From Selenomonas sp. (GTDB lineage Bacteria; Bacillota; Negativicutes; Selenomonadales; Selenomonadaceae), in assembly GCA_022773585.1 (NCBI GenBank), contig JALEZZ010000062.1, forward strand, positions 1 to 64,000: a DNA stretch of 64,000 nt, in the 5' to 3' direction. The notes under the pieces were generated by a model, which was not told the DNA's origin, did not search any database, and saw only the letters and a list, made by a program, of their open reading frames with translations. Position numbers and translations under genes: made by a program. Of the stretch, positions 25,998 to 34,788 are shown piece after piece. Position 1 is the stretch's first letter. Each line of letters starts with the position of its first letter.

Positions 25998-27833
25998 TCA
26001 CGTTCTTTTTTGTTCTTTCTCTGTGGTTTTCTGTGCTTTCTCCGCTGACTCGGACGTCGATTTCTGCGCTTCTGTCTTCTTCGCCTCGGCGGCCGCCTTT
26101 GCCGCTTCCTCGCGCTTCTTCACGCGTGCATCATAGGCCTTTGCGTCGATTTCCTTCAGATACTCGTCAGGAATGCACTCGGACGCCGGCGCGAGCTCAT
26201 GGACTTTCTGGTAATCCGCCAGCGCTCCGTCGCGGTCGCCTGCCTCATCCTCCAGGATGGCGCGCATGCGGTAGCCGTCGGCGTTTTTCTCGTCGGCCGC
26301 AACGGCCTGCGCGGCATCGGCGATGGCCGCGGCGAGGTCGCCTTTCATCCAGTAGATGTCGGCGCGGTTCAGGAAATTGTAGACGTTCTTCGGGTCTTCC
26401 GCGCAGGCCGCGTCCGCCGCCGCAAGCGCGCCGTCGAAATCCCCTGCGACCGCGAGTGCGCGGCCGCGGATGCCGAGGCTTTCCGCATGGTCGTCGAGCC
26501 CTTTCGCCGCGAGCGCACGGTCGATCATCGCGAGCGCCTTGCGGCTGTCGCCGAGGTCGCTGTAGATGTCGCTGTTCATGCGCATGCGCTTCGCCTGCTT
26601 CGCATTCGCTGCGAGCACGGCCTCATAGGCTTTCGCGAGCGCCTGCCGTTCCTTTTCCTCGGCGGCGTCGAGCTTCTTGCGCGCGCCGGATTTCGCTTCG
26701 CCCGCATACGCCGCCGTCACGAGCGTCCGCAGCGTGTCCTTGAGTCCCTGCTGGCGCACGGCCGCCGAAAGCATCGGCGCCTTCGCGTTTTCCCAGTCGC
26801 CCGCCGCGCCGAGCCCCCAGGCCTCTGCCGTGCGGCAGTCGTGGAACAGCCGCCCGAGCTCGCCCGCGAGCAGGTACGCGTTTTCCGCCGTATCGTCATA
26901 CGTCTCGGCCGTGAACACGCCCGAGAGCAGCCGCGTGCCGTCGATGCAGACGTCCTTGCGGGCCTCGACCGTCACATGGCCCGCGCTGTAGTCCGTCAGG
27001 AGCTTCATGAGCCGCGCTTCGCGGAGCTCCGTGTCGGGATGGTCGTTGTAGTTGACGTCCGTCTTTTCCTTCGGATCCTGGTACTCGCGAAAATCGCGCG
27101 ACTCGTCCTTGAGATACGCTGTCATGCGCGCCATCGCCGCCGCACCGCCGCCCGGGTTGAAGCCCGCCCGCGCGGCGATCTGGAAGCCTCCCGCATCGGC
27201 CGCATACTCCGTCGGCAGCGTGAAGAGCTTTGCCGACGAATAGACCGTGAGCTGCTGGAGCTGCTGCCAGTCCATGACGCCCGTCGCCATGTTGAGGAGC
27301 GAGAGGCCGTAGTACGTCGCCATCGTCTTCGCGTAGACCTCGGCGCTGTGGTGCTCGAGGCCATGCGTCATCTCATGCCCGAGCACGGCCGCGATTTCCG
27401 CCTCGTGCCCGAGGATGCGCACGAGACCGCGGTTCACCGAGATGTAGTCCGTCGGATAGCACGCCGCATTGAAGAGCGCACTGTCATTCACATGCCACGA
27501 AAACGGCAGCGCGTCGGCCGGCAGCACGAAGACATCGGGCTGCGTCAGCCGCGTCATGACGCCGTCAATGATCGCCACATCGCGCGCATTGCCGTCCGTG
27601 CCGTTCGCCTTCTTGTCCTGCCAGAGGCTCTGCTGCTGGTAGCGCGCATTGTTCCCGATGTCGAGCATCATGGAAAGGCCCGACTTGTACGCAAGGAACC
27701 CCGAGAGCGCCGAAGCCGCGATGCCCCAGCCCGTCCCGCTCGCAGCTGAGGCTGGCAGCGGCGCGATGGCCGCGCCTGCAAAAATCGCCGCCATGGCGAC
27801 GCGTGCGAGTTTCTTTCTCCAAGATTTCAGCAA
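25998..27833 (-). CDS. Secreted M48-family metalloprotease with TPR repeats
   Basis: About 611 residues. I place the start at TTG 27833 because AGGAGG lies eight bases before it and the reading gives a clean signal peptide (LKSWRKKLARVAMAAIFAG...ASA); an ATG at 27851 lies upstream of that site. The zinc protease motif HEMTH is at residues ~153-157 within LGHEMTHGLEHHSAE, and the third ligand Glu is in TEYAADAGGFQ, as in BepA/YfgC-type M48 proteases. The C-terminal half has TPR-like repeats and a Lys/Glu-rich tail. By analogy it may handle outer-membrane protein quality control in this diderm, which is an inference. Confidence 0.85.
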   Translation of the reverse strand: MLKSWRKKLARVAMAAIFAGAAIAPLPASAASGTGWGIAASALSGFLAYKSGLSMMLDIGNNARYQQQSLWQDKKANGTDGNARDVAIIDGVMTRLTQPDVFVLPADALPFSWHVNDSALFNAACYPTDYISVNRGLVRILGHEAEIAAVLGHEMTHGLEHHSAEVYAKTMATYYGLSLLNMATGVMDWQQLQQLTVYSSAKLFTLPTEYAADAGGFQIAARAGFNPGGGAAAMARMTAYLKDESRDFREYQDPKEKTDVNYNDHPDTELREARLMKLLTDYSAGHVTVEARKDVCIDGTRLLSGVFTAETYDDTAENAYLLAGELGRLFHDCRTAEAWGLGAAGDWENAKAPMLSAAVRQQGLKDTLRTLVTAAYAGEAKSGARKKLDAAEEKERQALAKAYEAVLAANAKQAKRMRMNSDIYSDLGDSRKALAMIDRALAAKGLDDHAESLGIRGRALAVAGDFDGALAAADAACAEDPKNVYNFLNRADIYWMKGDLAAAIADAAQAVAADEKNADGYRMRAILEDEAGDRDGALADYQKVHELAPASECIPDEYLKEIDAKAYDARVKKREEAAKAAAEAKKTEAQKSTSESAEKAQKTTEKEQKRT

Positions 27834-27923
27834 AAGACGTTCCTCCTGCATTCTGATTTCCGCTTCATCATAGCAGGACTGCATGAAAATTTATCGGCAA
27901 ACTGCAAATCTCTGCATTCCATC

Positions 27924-27956
27924 AAAAAAAGGCGCTGCACGATTTCATGCAACGCC
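27924..27956 (-). terminator. Terminator of the stress-protein gene
   Basis: Minus strand GGCGTTGCATG...CGTGCAGCGCC stem followed by seven T, directly after the stop codon. Confidence 0.85.
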
Positions 27957-27962
27957 TTTCCC

Positions 27963-28511
27963 TTAGTCCTGCGACAGATAGTTCTCGTCATCCTCCCAGT
28001 CATCCGGCATGCCCTTGCAGAGCAGCACGGGGCACGGCGCGTGCGCGAGGACGTAGCTCGAGACGCTGCCCGTCAGGATGCCGCCGAGCGTGCCGAGACC
28101 GCGCGAGCCCATGACGATGAGGTTGCTCTCCTCCTCCGTCGCAACGCCCACGATGATGTCGCGCGCATCGCCGACTTTGACGCGCGTGTGCGCGCGGATC
28201 TCTGGCGGGATGACGTGCATGAGGTCGGCGAGGAACTTGTACGCCGCGACCTGCAGCTCTGCCGGCACATACCCGCCGAGGCTCACCTGCTCGAACGCCG
28301 CGACCTCCTTGTTGTAATCCACCGCCATCAAAAGCGTCAGCTCCGCCCCCGTCACCGCCGCGAGATGAATCGCCTGCCCCACCGCACGGAACGCCTGCCC
28401 CGACCCATCCGTCGGCACAAGAATCCGGTCACAATGAATCTCCTGCGGATTCCGCTTCTTGATTTCCTCGATAATCGTTTCTGGTGACTTTCCTTCTTCT
28501 CTGTCACTCAT
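27963..28511 (-). CDS. Universal stress protein (UspA family)
   Basis: 182 residues from ATG 28511; ATG 28520 is equally possible (GGAAGG upstream). Usp fold with RILVPTDGSGQAFRAVGQAI at the first strand, and the ATP-binding loop GxxGxGxxxGSVS seen as VMGSRGLGTLGGILTGSVSSYV near the C-terminus. ATP binding and homodimerisation are therefore likely. Monocistronic. Confidence 0.92.
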   Translation of the reverse strand: MSDREEGKSPETIIEEIKKRNPQEIHCDRILVPTDGSGQAFRAVGQAIHLAAVTGAELTLLMAVDYNKEVAAFEQVSLGGYVPAELQVAAYKFLADLMHVIPPEIRAHTRVKVGDARDIIVGVATEEESNLIVMGSRGLGTLGGILTGSVSSYVLAHAPCPVLLCKGMPDDWEDDENYLSQD

Positions 28512-28620
28512 AAAAATCATCCATCCTTCCCCCAGCGAAAGATGCGACCTTCCGTTGCAAACAGCAACTCCCCACAGCGGACAGCGAAGCGCCTTCGCGG
28601 ACAAGCACTCTCGCTTCGAG

Positions 28621-28700
28621 CGGCAAGGGGGCTTTCATAAGAAATCCGTTTGAATGACCAACGGGAATGGTCCGGATTTCGTTGGAAGCCCCCTTGCCGC
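28621..28700 (+). repeat. Palindromic repeat family A, copy 1
   Basis: Outer stem CGGCAAGGGGGCTT with AAGCCCCCTTGCCG, and inner stem AAATCCG with CGGATTT around a conserved loop. About 80 bp. Further copies at 30071-30150 and 44191-44272. Confidence 0.85.
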
Positions 28701-28742
28701 CGGGCACTCTGTATCTCCGCGACACCGCATCTTCGCGACCGC

Positions 28743-29921
28743 TCAAATCTCTTTCGCCAGCTCCTGCATCTTCGCGCGTGCCCGCGCTTCTTTCCGCTTC
28801 ATCGCATAATATTTCTTCCGCTCGCTATAAAATCTCCAGCACAGCAGCAGCGCCGCGCCCGCCATGTAGACGAGAAACGCGCCGAAAAGTGCCGAGATGT
28901 CGGAGAGCCCCGCGCCGCGTGCGATGATATCGCGCTGGAAATGGAACTCCCACGTCAGCGGGAACACATGCGAGACATGCACGACCCAGTCCGAATAATA
29001 CGTCACCGGCCCCGTCATGCCGCCGAGGATGAAGCCGCCTGGGATGAAGAGGATCATGCGGCTCGACGCGATGCCCGGATTTGCCGCCGTCCAGCCGAAC
29101 GACACGCTCAGCATGCCGACCGTCATCACGTAGAAGAGCTGCGTGAACAGGAACGTCAAGAGGCTTCCCGAAAAATTCAGGTCGCCCCAGACGCGCAGCA
29201 CTGCCATGCCCACGACGAACGACACGATGAGGCAGCCCGCATACGGCACGATGCGCGCGATGAGCTCCCACGGCGTCCCCTTCTCCATCATCCGGTCCAT
29301 CTCATGCGTCAGCCGCAGGCGCGGCCCCATGCCGATGGTCGCGAACGTGAAGAACATCGAACCGAAGAAGAACAGGAAGCCCAGCGTCTCCGTGTTGCTC
29401 GTCGATTCCTGCGGATTGAACAGCTTGCGGTCGGCGAGCTGCACCTGTCCCGCGACGCTGTCATTCGTCGAGCCGACATCGCCCGATGCCGCCGCATTGT
29501 CGAGCGCGAGGAGCTCCTGGAGCGCCTCCTTGATGTTCGCCGTCTGCGCCGTGTTCGTGTTGTCATAGTACACGCCGATGTTCGACGCCGAGCCCGTGAA
29601 GCGGTTCTTTTCGAGGTCGCGCGGGAAATAGAGCACCGCGACGGCCTTGTCCTCGTAAAAAAGTTTCTTCGGATCCGTCGGCGTGTTGATGACCGCCGTC
29701 ACCTGCATGTACTCCGACGCGTCGATGCGCGTGATGAGCTCCCGCGTGTACGCGCTGTTGTCGAGGTCGATGACCACGACCTTCGCGTCCTTCGCGAAAT
29801 TGCCCGACAGCAGCACGGAAAGAATCACCGTCACCACCATCGCAACGAGCAGGCACACCTTCTCATACGGCATGCCCCTCCCTGAGAAAAGAAATTTGAT
29901 TTCACTCTTTAATGCTTCCAA
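28743..29921 (-). CDS. ABC-2 type transporter permease
   Basis: 392 residues, TTG start at 29921 (GGGGAG upstream). One N-terminal membrane helix (KVCLLVAMVVTVILSVLLSG), a large extracytoplasmic domain (~160 residues) and five C-terminal helices with the ABC-2 pattern, as in YhhJ/YhgE-type permeases. It is downstream of a HlyD-type adaptor and a MarR regulator, typical of a drug-efflux set. No ATP-binding subunit is encoded here and none is fused. Confidence 0.85.
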   Translation of the reverse strand: MEALKSEIKFLFSGRGMPYEKVCLLVAMVVTVILSVLLSGNFAKDAKVVVIDLDNSAYTRELITRIDASEYMQVTAVINTPTDPKKLFYEDKAVAVLYFPRDLEKNRFTGSASNIGVYYDNTNTAQTANIKEALQELLALDNAAASGDVGSTNDSVAGQVQLADRKLFNPQESTSNTETLGFLFFFGSMFFTFATIGMGPRLRLTHEMDRMMEKGTPWELIARIVPYAGCLIVSFVVGMAVLRVWGDLNFSGSLLTFLFTQLFYVMTVGMLSVSFGWTAANPGIASSRMILFIPGGFILGGMTGPVTYYSDWVVHVSHVFPLTWEFHFQRDIIARGAGLSDISALFGAFLVYMAGAALLLCWRFYSERKKYYAMKRKEARARAKMQELAKEI

Positions 29922-29983
29922 GATTTATTTCTCCCCTTCGCACCCGCGGAAGAAACGTTGTACGTATTTGTTTTGCCGTACAG

Positions 29984-30031
29984 GGGACTCCCCCCGCCCT
30001 TCGGGCCCTCCCCCCTCTAGAAGGGGGCTGC
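29984..30031 (-). repeat. Palindromic repeat family B, copy B1
   Basis: Minus orientation: CCCCCTTCTAGAGGGGGG-type stem, a second GC-rich hairpin (GGGCCCGAAGGGC), and terminal GGGGGAGT. It shares the 29922-30231 gap with repeat A2. Nothing else is seen in the gap. Confidence 0.75.
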
Positions 30032-30070
30032 TGTATACGTTGCATTCATCAATAGAATGTCCCTTCGAGC

Positions 30071-30150
30071 GACAAGGGGGCTTTCATAAGAAATCCGTTT
30101 GAATGACCACCGGGAATGGCCCGGATTTCGTTGGAAGCCCCCTTGCCGCC
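30071..30150 (+). repeat. Palindromic repeat family A, copy 2
   Basis: Nearly identical to 28621-28700; differences are confined to a few loop and stem positions. Confidence 0.85.
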
Positions 30151-30231
30151 GGGCACGCATTCCCTTTCGCGAAACCTATGTTCCAACGAACATGCATGTT
30201 CTTCGCGGGCTTTACGAACTTCGCGGGCTCC

Positions 30232-31323
30232 TTACCACCCTTTCACCCCGATCGTCATGCCTGGCACAACGCCATCCGTCGGCTCAATGTAGATGCGCAC
30301 CTGGAACGCCGAGAGATCGGCCTGTCCTTTCTCGCGCGACTGCTTGAGGTCGGCAAAGCCCGGCGCCTGCGTCAGGAGCTGAACCCGGCCCTTGACTTCC
30401 TTCTTGCCCGCGACCGTCACGCCCGTGATTTCGTCGCCTTCATGGAGGCCTGCCGCCTGCTCTTCAGAAAGATAGACATCATAATAGCTGCGATCGCTTT
30501 CGAGCAGCACGACCGGCGTGCCTGCCGAGACCATCTCGCCCTCCTTCGAGAGCACTTTCAGCACCTTGCCATCCTCCGGTGCGCGCAGCGTCAGGCGTTC
30601 CTTCTGCGTCTCGAGCTCTTCGAGCTGCACGACGAGCGCCTGCCGCTGGCTTTCGAGCGCCGACACATCATTGCTCATGTTCGCCGCGCTCGCGCGTTCC
30701 TGCGCAATCGTCGGCAGCGCAATGCCATCCGTCGCGCCCGTGTCCTGTGCACCCGACAGCAATTTGTCGAGGAGCTGCTGCTCCACATTCGCCTGCGCTA
30801 CATTCAGCGTCATCGTCGCATCATCGAGCTGCGACTGCGCAATCGCGCCCGCCTCGACGAGCGACGTCTTGCGGTCATAGTCGAGCTGTGCATTCTTGAG
30901 CGTCGCCTGCGCGCTCGAAACCGCCGCGCGCTGCTGGTCGATCTGGCGGAACGACTGCGTCTCGTCATTGTCGGCTTTCAGATAGTTCACGGCCTGCGAG
31001 CCCGACGTCGAAGCGATCTGCGCATCAATCTGCGCAATCTGCGCCTTCGTCTTCTTGATGGCGAGGTCTGTATCCTTCGCATCGAGCTTCATGACGACAT
31101 CGCCCTTCTTCACGACATCGCCCTCCGTCACGTTCACCTTGATCAAGCGGCCGCTGACGGAATGGAACGCCATCTTGACCTGCTCCGCCGTCAGGATGCC
31201 CTCCTTCTCCGATGCGCCGAGCGCCACCGCATCATTGCCGCGGTACATCAGCACCGCCCCGCCAATCAGGAGCAGCGCCAGGAACAACAGCCCCGTCCGC
31301 TCCGCTTTCTGCCTTGCATTCAT
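30232..31323 (-). CDS. HlyD/EmrA-type membrane fusion protein
   Basis: 363 residues: N-terminal membrane anchor (GLLFLALLLIGGAVLMY), a biotinyl-lipoyl half motif (MAFHSVSGRLIKVNVTEGDVVKKGDVVMKLD), a long alpha-hairpin coiled coil (~90-240), the second lipoyl half (LRAPEDGKVLKVLSKEGEMVSAG) and a beta-barrel domain. AAGGAAGG precedes ATG 31323. It works as periplasmic adaptor of an efflux system together with the ABC-2 permease downstream. The 310-base gap to the permease contains two repeats, so the two may be separately transcribed. Confidence 0.92.
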   Translation of the reverse strand: MNARQKAERTGLLFLALLLIGGAVLMYRGNDAVALGASEKEGILTAEQVKMAFHSVSGRLIKVNVTEGDVVKKGDVVMKLDAKDTDLAIKKTKAQIAQIDAQIASTSGSQAVNYLKADNDETQSFRQIDQQRAAVSSAQATLKNAQLDYDRKTSLVEAGAIAQSQLDDATMTLNVAQANVEQQLLDKLLSGAQDTGATDGIALPTIAQERASAANMSNDVSALESQRQALVVQLEELETQKERLTLRAPEDGKVLKVLSKEGEMVSAGTPVVLLESDRSYYDVYLSEEQAAGLHEGDEITGVTVAGKKEVKGRVQLLTQAPGFADLKQSREKGQADLSAFQVRIYIEPTDGVVPGMTIGVKGW

Positions 31324-31351
31324 GAAAATCTTCCTTCCTTGTAATTCGTAT

Positions 31352-31360
31352 GCTAACTAT
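31352..31360. promoter_or_regulatory. Candidate MarR operator upstream of the HlyD gene
   Basis: GCTAACTAT, ~29 bases before the HlyD start; the same 9-mer lies at 32098-32106 upstream of the MarR gene. Confidence 0.35.
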
Positions 31361-31382
31361 TATGATAAAAGCCATTCCATCT

Positions 31383-31563
31383 CAGGCCCCCTCAATGAGG
31401 GGGCTGTCAGCGAAGCTGACTGGGGGAGTAGTTAGATGCTGGAGACAAACAAACATGCAGAAGGTTGCTAAAGGACTTTAGCAATGCCTGCTTTCTTGTC
31501 AGAACTCAGCCCCTACTACTCCCACCACCGCTTCGCGGTCCCCCTCCCTCTAGAGGGAGGCTG
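31383..31563. repeat. Composite repeat: inverted pair of family B copies (B2, B3)
   Basis: B2 (31383-31430, plus orientation, CAGCGAAGCTG inner hairpin) and B3 (31516-31563, minus orientation, CCGCTTCGCGG inner hairpin) face each other with GGGAGTAG/CTACTCCC at their inner ends, around ~85 bp of spacer without an ORF. Similar to the pair at 53361-53555. Confidence 0.7.
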
Positions 31564-31580
31564 GAATTTTGAGCACACAG

Positions 31581-32066
31581 TTATTCTCCTGCGAGCTTTC
31601 GTAATAGACGAATCAGCTCTTCCTGTTCGCCACGCGTCAATTTCTCCATGAGCTTCGTGACGCGCAAGTAATGCGGCGGCAGAACCTCGTTCATGAAGTC
31701 CCGTCCCTTTTCCGTCAGCCGCACGCATTTCGAGCGGCGATCCTGCGGATCTTCTTCGAGCACGACATCACCGGCCTTTTCCAGCCGCTGCAGCATCGTG
31801 CTGATCGTCGCCCGCGCGACGCCGACATGTGCCGCGAGCTCCGACGGCGCGATGCCCTCGGGATGCTGGTGCAGCACGATCAGCACACAGAACTTCCCTT
31901 CTGACAGATGGTAGTCCCTCTGCAGCACCGCGAGAATCTGCTCCGCGACCTGCTCGCCCGCCTGCCGGATCTCCAGCATTGCAATCACCGACGCCGGATC
32001 GATTTCCGGCACCACTTTCTTATGCGCTTCCAGCTCCGCCATCGTCGGCATGCTTTCCCGCCGCAT
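31581..32066 (-). CDS. MarR-family transcriptional regulator
   Basis: 161 residues. Winged HTH with GIAPSELAAHVGVARATISTMLQRLEKAGDV and the wing DPQDRRSKCVRLTEKGRDF. AAGGGAG precedes ATG 32066. It lies upstream of the HlyD and ABC-2 genes on the same strand and probably represses them until a toxic small molecule binds. The matching 9-mer before both its own gene and the HlyD gene supports autoregulation. Confidence 0.92.
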   Translation of the reverse strand: MRRESMPTMAELEAHKKVVPEIDPASVIAMLEIRQAGEQVAEQILAVLQRDYHLSEGKFCVLIVLHQHPEGIAPSELAAHVGVARATISTMLQRLEKAGDVVLEEDPQDRRSKCVRLTEKGRDFMNEVLPPHYLRVTKLMEKLTRGEQEELIRLLRKLAGE

Positions 32067-32097
32067 CGCATCGCTCCCTTTTCGAAGTCATTAGTAA

Positions 32098-32106
32098 GCT
32101 AACTAT
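32098..32106. promoter_or_regulatory. Candidate MarR operator upstream of the MarR gene
   Basis: GCTAACTAT preceded by TTAG, giving a TTAGTAAGCTAA dyad; same 9-mer as at 31352-31360. Confidence 0.35.
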
Positions 32107-32185
32107 CTAGCAGTATAAAGCGAAATCCCCCAAAAGTCAACCGGCCTTCGGAGGATTTCTGCCAAAAATTTTACAGGAAAATACG

Positions 32186-32905
32186 TCAGCTCTCACGGAA
32201 GCGATACCCCGCGCCCCAGACGGTCTCGATGTAAATCGGGTGCGCAGGATCCGGCTCGATGCGGCTGCGGATGCGGTTGACGTGAACCATGACGGTCGCC
32301 GTGTCGCCGATGGCGTCGAGGCCCCAGACGCGCTCAAAGAGCTGCTCTTTCGAGAAGACGATGCCGGGGTGCTCGGCGAGGAACGTCAGGAGCTCGTACT
32401 CCTTGTTCGGGAGCGCGAGCTCTTTTTGGCCGAGGAAGACGCGGTGCGAAAGGCGCTCGATGCGCAGCTCGCCGCGCACAAGTTCCTGCGAAGACGCAGC
32501 CGATGCCTCGGCAGCGCCGGATTCTGCGCCCTGCCGCAGGACGCGCTCGTAGCGCGTGATGTGCGATTTCACGCGGGCGATGAGCTCGCCAGGCGAGAAC
32601 GGCTTCGTGATGTAGTCGTCGGCGCCGAGGCCGAGGCCGCGAATCTTGTCGATGTCTTCGCCGCGCGCCGAAACGATGAGGACGGGGACTTCGCTTTTCG
32701 CGCGGATGTCGCGGCAGATGGCGAAGCCGTCGCGGCCCGGCAGCATGATGTCGAGCAGCACGAGGGAGTAGCCGCCCTTCGCGAGCTCCGCGAGGCCTTT
32801 TTCGCCATCCGTTTCGATGGTGACGGCGAAATCGGACGCTTCGAGGAAATCGCGCTCCATTTCGGCAATCTCGATGTTGTCTTCAATAATCAGAATCTTG
32901 TTCAT
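32186..32905 (-). CDS. OmpR-family response regulator
   Basis: 239 residues. The receiver domain has the acidic pair (ILIIEDN), phospho-acceptor Asp in VLLDIMLPGRDG, Thr/Ser in VLIVSARGED and Lys in YITKPFSPGEL. The C-terminal winged helix includes LPNKEYELLTFLAEHPG and VHVNRIRSRIEPDPAHP, ending at TVWGAGYRF. An Ala/Ser-rich linker joins them. It overlaps the sensor kinase start... the kinase ATGA overlap at 32902-32905 shows translational coupling, with the regulator first in the operon's order of function but the kinase upstream in transcription is excluded: on this strand the kinase gene precedes it. Confidence 0.93.
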   Translation of the reverse strand: MNKILIIEDNIEIAEMERDFLEASDFAVTIETDGEKGLAELAKGGYSLVLLDIMLPGRDGFAICRDIRAKSEVPVLIVSARGEDIDKIRGLGLGADDYITKPFSPGELIARVKSHITRYERVLRQGAESGAAEASAASSQELVRGELRIERLSHRVFLGQKELALPNKEYELLTFLAEHPGIVFSKEQLFERVWGLDAIGDTATVMVHVNRIRSRIEPDPAHPIYIETVWGAGYRFRES

Positions 32906-34554
32906 CGGGGGGTCGCATCTCCTTTTTCACTGCTTGCGGTTTCTGGCGGTTCCGCATCGTTTTCGTTGGCGATGGGCAGATGAATCGTGATTGTGAGGCC
33001 GCCGCCCTTTGTCGCGCTCGCCGCGATGCGGCCGCCGAGCGCCGTGATGATTTCGCGGCAGATGGCGAGGCCGAGGCCGCTGCCTTTCTTCGTGTCCGTG
33101 CGGGCCTTGTCCGTGCGGTAAAACGTCTCGAAAAGATGCGGCAGGGCCTCCTCCGGCACGCCGGGCCCGTGGTCGGCGAACGTCAGCACGCACGCCGCGC
33201 CCTGCACGGCGACGCCGAGCTCCATCGCGACGGTCGTGTCTTCCTTGTACTTGATGGCGTTGCCGAGGATGTTGTCGACGACGCGGGCAAAGGCGTCGCG
33301 GTCGATGGCGGCGCGGGCGTGTCCTTCCGGCGGCGTTTCGGCGAGCGTCAGCACGAGGCCGCGGTCGCGCAGCGCCGGCGCTTCCTCGGCGACGTAATCG
33401 GCGAAATACGCATCGAGCGCGACGGGCTCGGGCGTCAGCACCATGCGGCCGAGCTCGAGGCGCGAGAACATGCGCAGGTTCTTGACGAGGCGCTCCATCG
33501 TGCAGGCCGCGCCATAGATGCGCTGGGCGTATTGCTCGCGCTTTTCCGCCGTCGAGGCGAGGCCTGCGAGCAGGCCGTCGGCGTAGCCTTTGAGGAGCGT
33601 CAGCGGCGTCGCGAGGTCGTGCGAGATGCCCGCGATGAGTTCCTTGCGGCTCTGATCATAGCGAGCCTGCTTTTCGCGCGCGGCTTTGAGCTCGGCGCGC
33701 ATCGCGTCAAAATCGCGGCAGGCGTCGCCCATCTCGTCGCCGCCCATCGGCGGCATCGGCGTCGCGAGGTCGCCGGTGCGGATGCGGGCAGACGCTTCGC
33801 GGAGCGCGCCCAAGGGGCCTAGAATCTGCTCGGACAGCAGCCGCGAGAGGTAGATGCCGAGGCAGACGATGAAAAGGATGGCCGAGCCGACGATCAGCAG
33901 CAGCAGCCCTTCGACGACGGCTTTTTCCGGCCCCATCTTCATGCGTTCCTGTGCGAGGAACGGCAGCCGCCCAGCCGCGCGGACCGTCGTGCCCGTGACG
34001 GGGGACGTATAGGAAAAGAACAGGCCGTCGCGCGTCCAGAGCAGCTGCTCGGCGGCGTCATCCTGCGGCCGTTCGCCGCCCTGCGGGGCCAGCAGGGGCG
34101 GCGCGGTATCGTGCGGGTGCATGGCATGATGGCCGTCATGGAGGTCGGGAAGCGGCGCCTGCTGGGTCAGCGTATCTTTCGGCAGCGCCTGCCGTGCGAG
34201 CGCCTCTGCGCTCGTGCCCGGCGTGGCGTAGATGGCCCCGTCTTTTCCCGCGATGGCGACCGAGAGGCCCGCGCTCTCAAGGATGGCGACGGAGTCCTCG
34301 AACGATTTGAGATGCGGCGTCTTGTGCTTGTCCGCCTCGATGCGCAGATCGTCAATCGCGTACTGGATCGAGAGCGCGGGCCCCTGCATGGGCCAGAGCG
34401 CGGCGAAATCGTTCTGCCGCGCCGTGCCCGCGAGGCGCAGCGCCCCGAGCATCGCGGCCCCGGCGACGAAGAGCAGCAGCACGGGGATGAAGACCATGAG
34501 GAACTGCGCTGTCAAGATGCGTTTTTTGAGCGAGATGTCGCGGATATGGAGCAC
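32902..34554 (-). CDS. Sensor histidine kinase with His-rich periplasmic loop
   Basis: 550 residues from GTG 34554 (GAAGGGGG upstream). TM1 ~16-38, periplasmic domain ~40-212, TM2 ~213-238, HAMP, HisKA with phospho-acceptor His312 (ELIAGISHDLATPLTLLKGY), and an ATPase domain with VVDNILGNAIKYKED, FADHGPGVPEE and GSGLGLAICREI. The periplasmic part contains a His/Asp cluster at residues ~136-149 (PDLHDGHHAMHPHD), which suggests binding of a transition metal. The divergent PepSY protein has a matching His/Asp-rich insert, so the pair may sense and respond to metal or to envelope conditions. The regulator gene follows with a 4-base overlap. Confidence 0.93.
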   Translation of the reverse strand: MLHIRDISLKKRILTAQFLMVFIPVLLLFVAGAAMLGALRLAGTARQNDFAALWPMQGPALSIQYAIDDLRIEADKHKTPHLKSFEDSVAILESAGLSVAIAGKDGAIYATPGTSAEALARQALPKDTLTQQAPLPDLHDGHHAMHPHDTAPPLLAPQGGERPQDDAAEQLLWTRDGLFFSYTSPVTGTTVRAAGRLPFLAQERMKMGPEKAVVEGLLLLIVGSAILFIVCLGIYLSRLLSEQILGPLGALREASARIRTGDLATPMPPMGGDEMGDACRDFDAMRAELKAAREKQARYDQSRKELIAGISHDLATPLTLLKGYADGLLAGLASTAEKREQYAQRIYGAACTMERLVKNLRMFSRLELGRMVLTPEPVALDAYFADYVAEEAPALRDRGLVLTLAETPPEGHARAAIDRDAFARVVDNILGNAIKYKEDTTVAMELGVAVQGAACVLTFADHGPGVPEEALPHLFETFYRTDKARTDTKKGSGLGLAICREIITALGGRIAASATKGGGLTITIHLPIANENDAEPPETASSEKGDATPR

Positions 34555-34557
34555 GAG

Positions 34558-34620
34558 AAAGCCCCCTTCCTTCGTTTTCCTTCATTCTATCATAGAATCT
34601 GGGCGAAGAAAGGGGGCTTT
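34558..34620. other. Nested hairpin covering the kinase ribosome binding site
   Basis: AAAGCCCCCTT (34558-34568) pairs with AAGGGGGCTTT (34610-34620), with an inner stem ATTCTA/TAGAAT. On the minus strand the left arm contains the GGAAGGGGG ribosome site of the kinase, so the mRNA could hide its own start. Most of the rest of the 34555-34788 gap holds divergent promoters without clear consensus. Confidence 0.55.
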
Positions 34621-34788
34621 TGCGCGTGCAGGGCAAAGTTTCTGCTTCTGCAAGATTTTGTTTAGCTTTTGTTTCGAAATGGTTGCGGCGCTGTTTCAAA
34701 CTGCCTGCTATCATAAGAACTGTTCCAAGGGAACGGCAAAAAAACGAAAAGCAAAAAGCAAAAGCAGATATGCAAGGAGGAATCCATC

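Noticed and set aside
28554..28568. GTTGC-AAACA-GCAAC upstream of the universal stress gene as another Crp-type site
   Set aside because: The spacer is five bases instead of four and no -10 box lies at the matching distance, so it is probably chance.
31383..31563. CRISPR array
   Set aside because: The repeats are self-palindromic, inverted and irregularly spaced, with no cas genes in the window.
34040..34110. Kinase loop segment APPLLAPQGGERPQ as another translated family B repeat
   Set aside because: The peptide looks similar, but the DNA lacks the CCCCCTCTnAGAGGGGG stem and the GGGAGT end.
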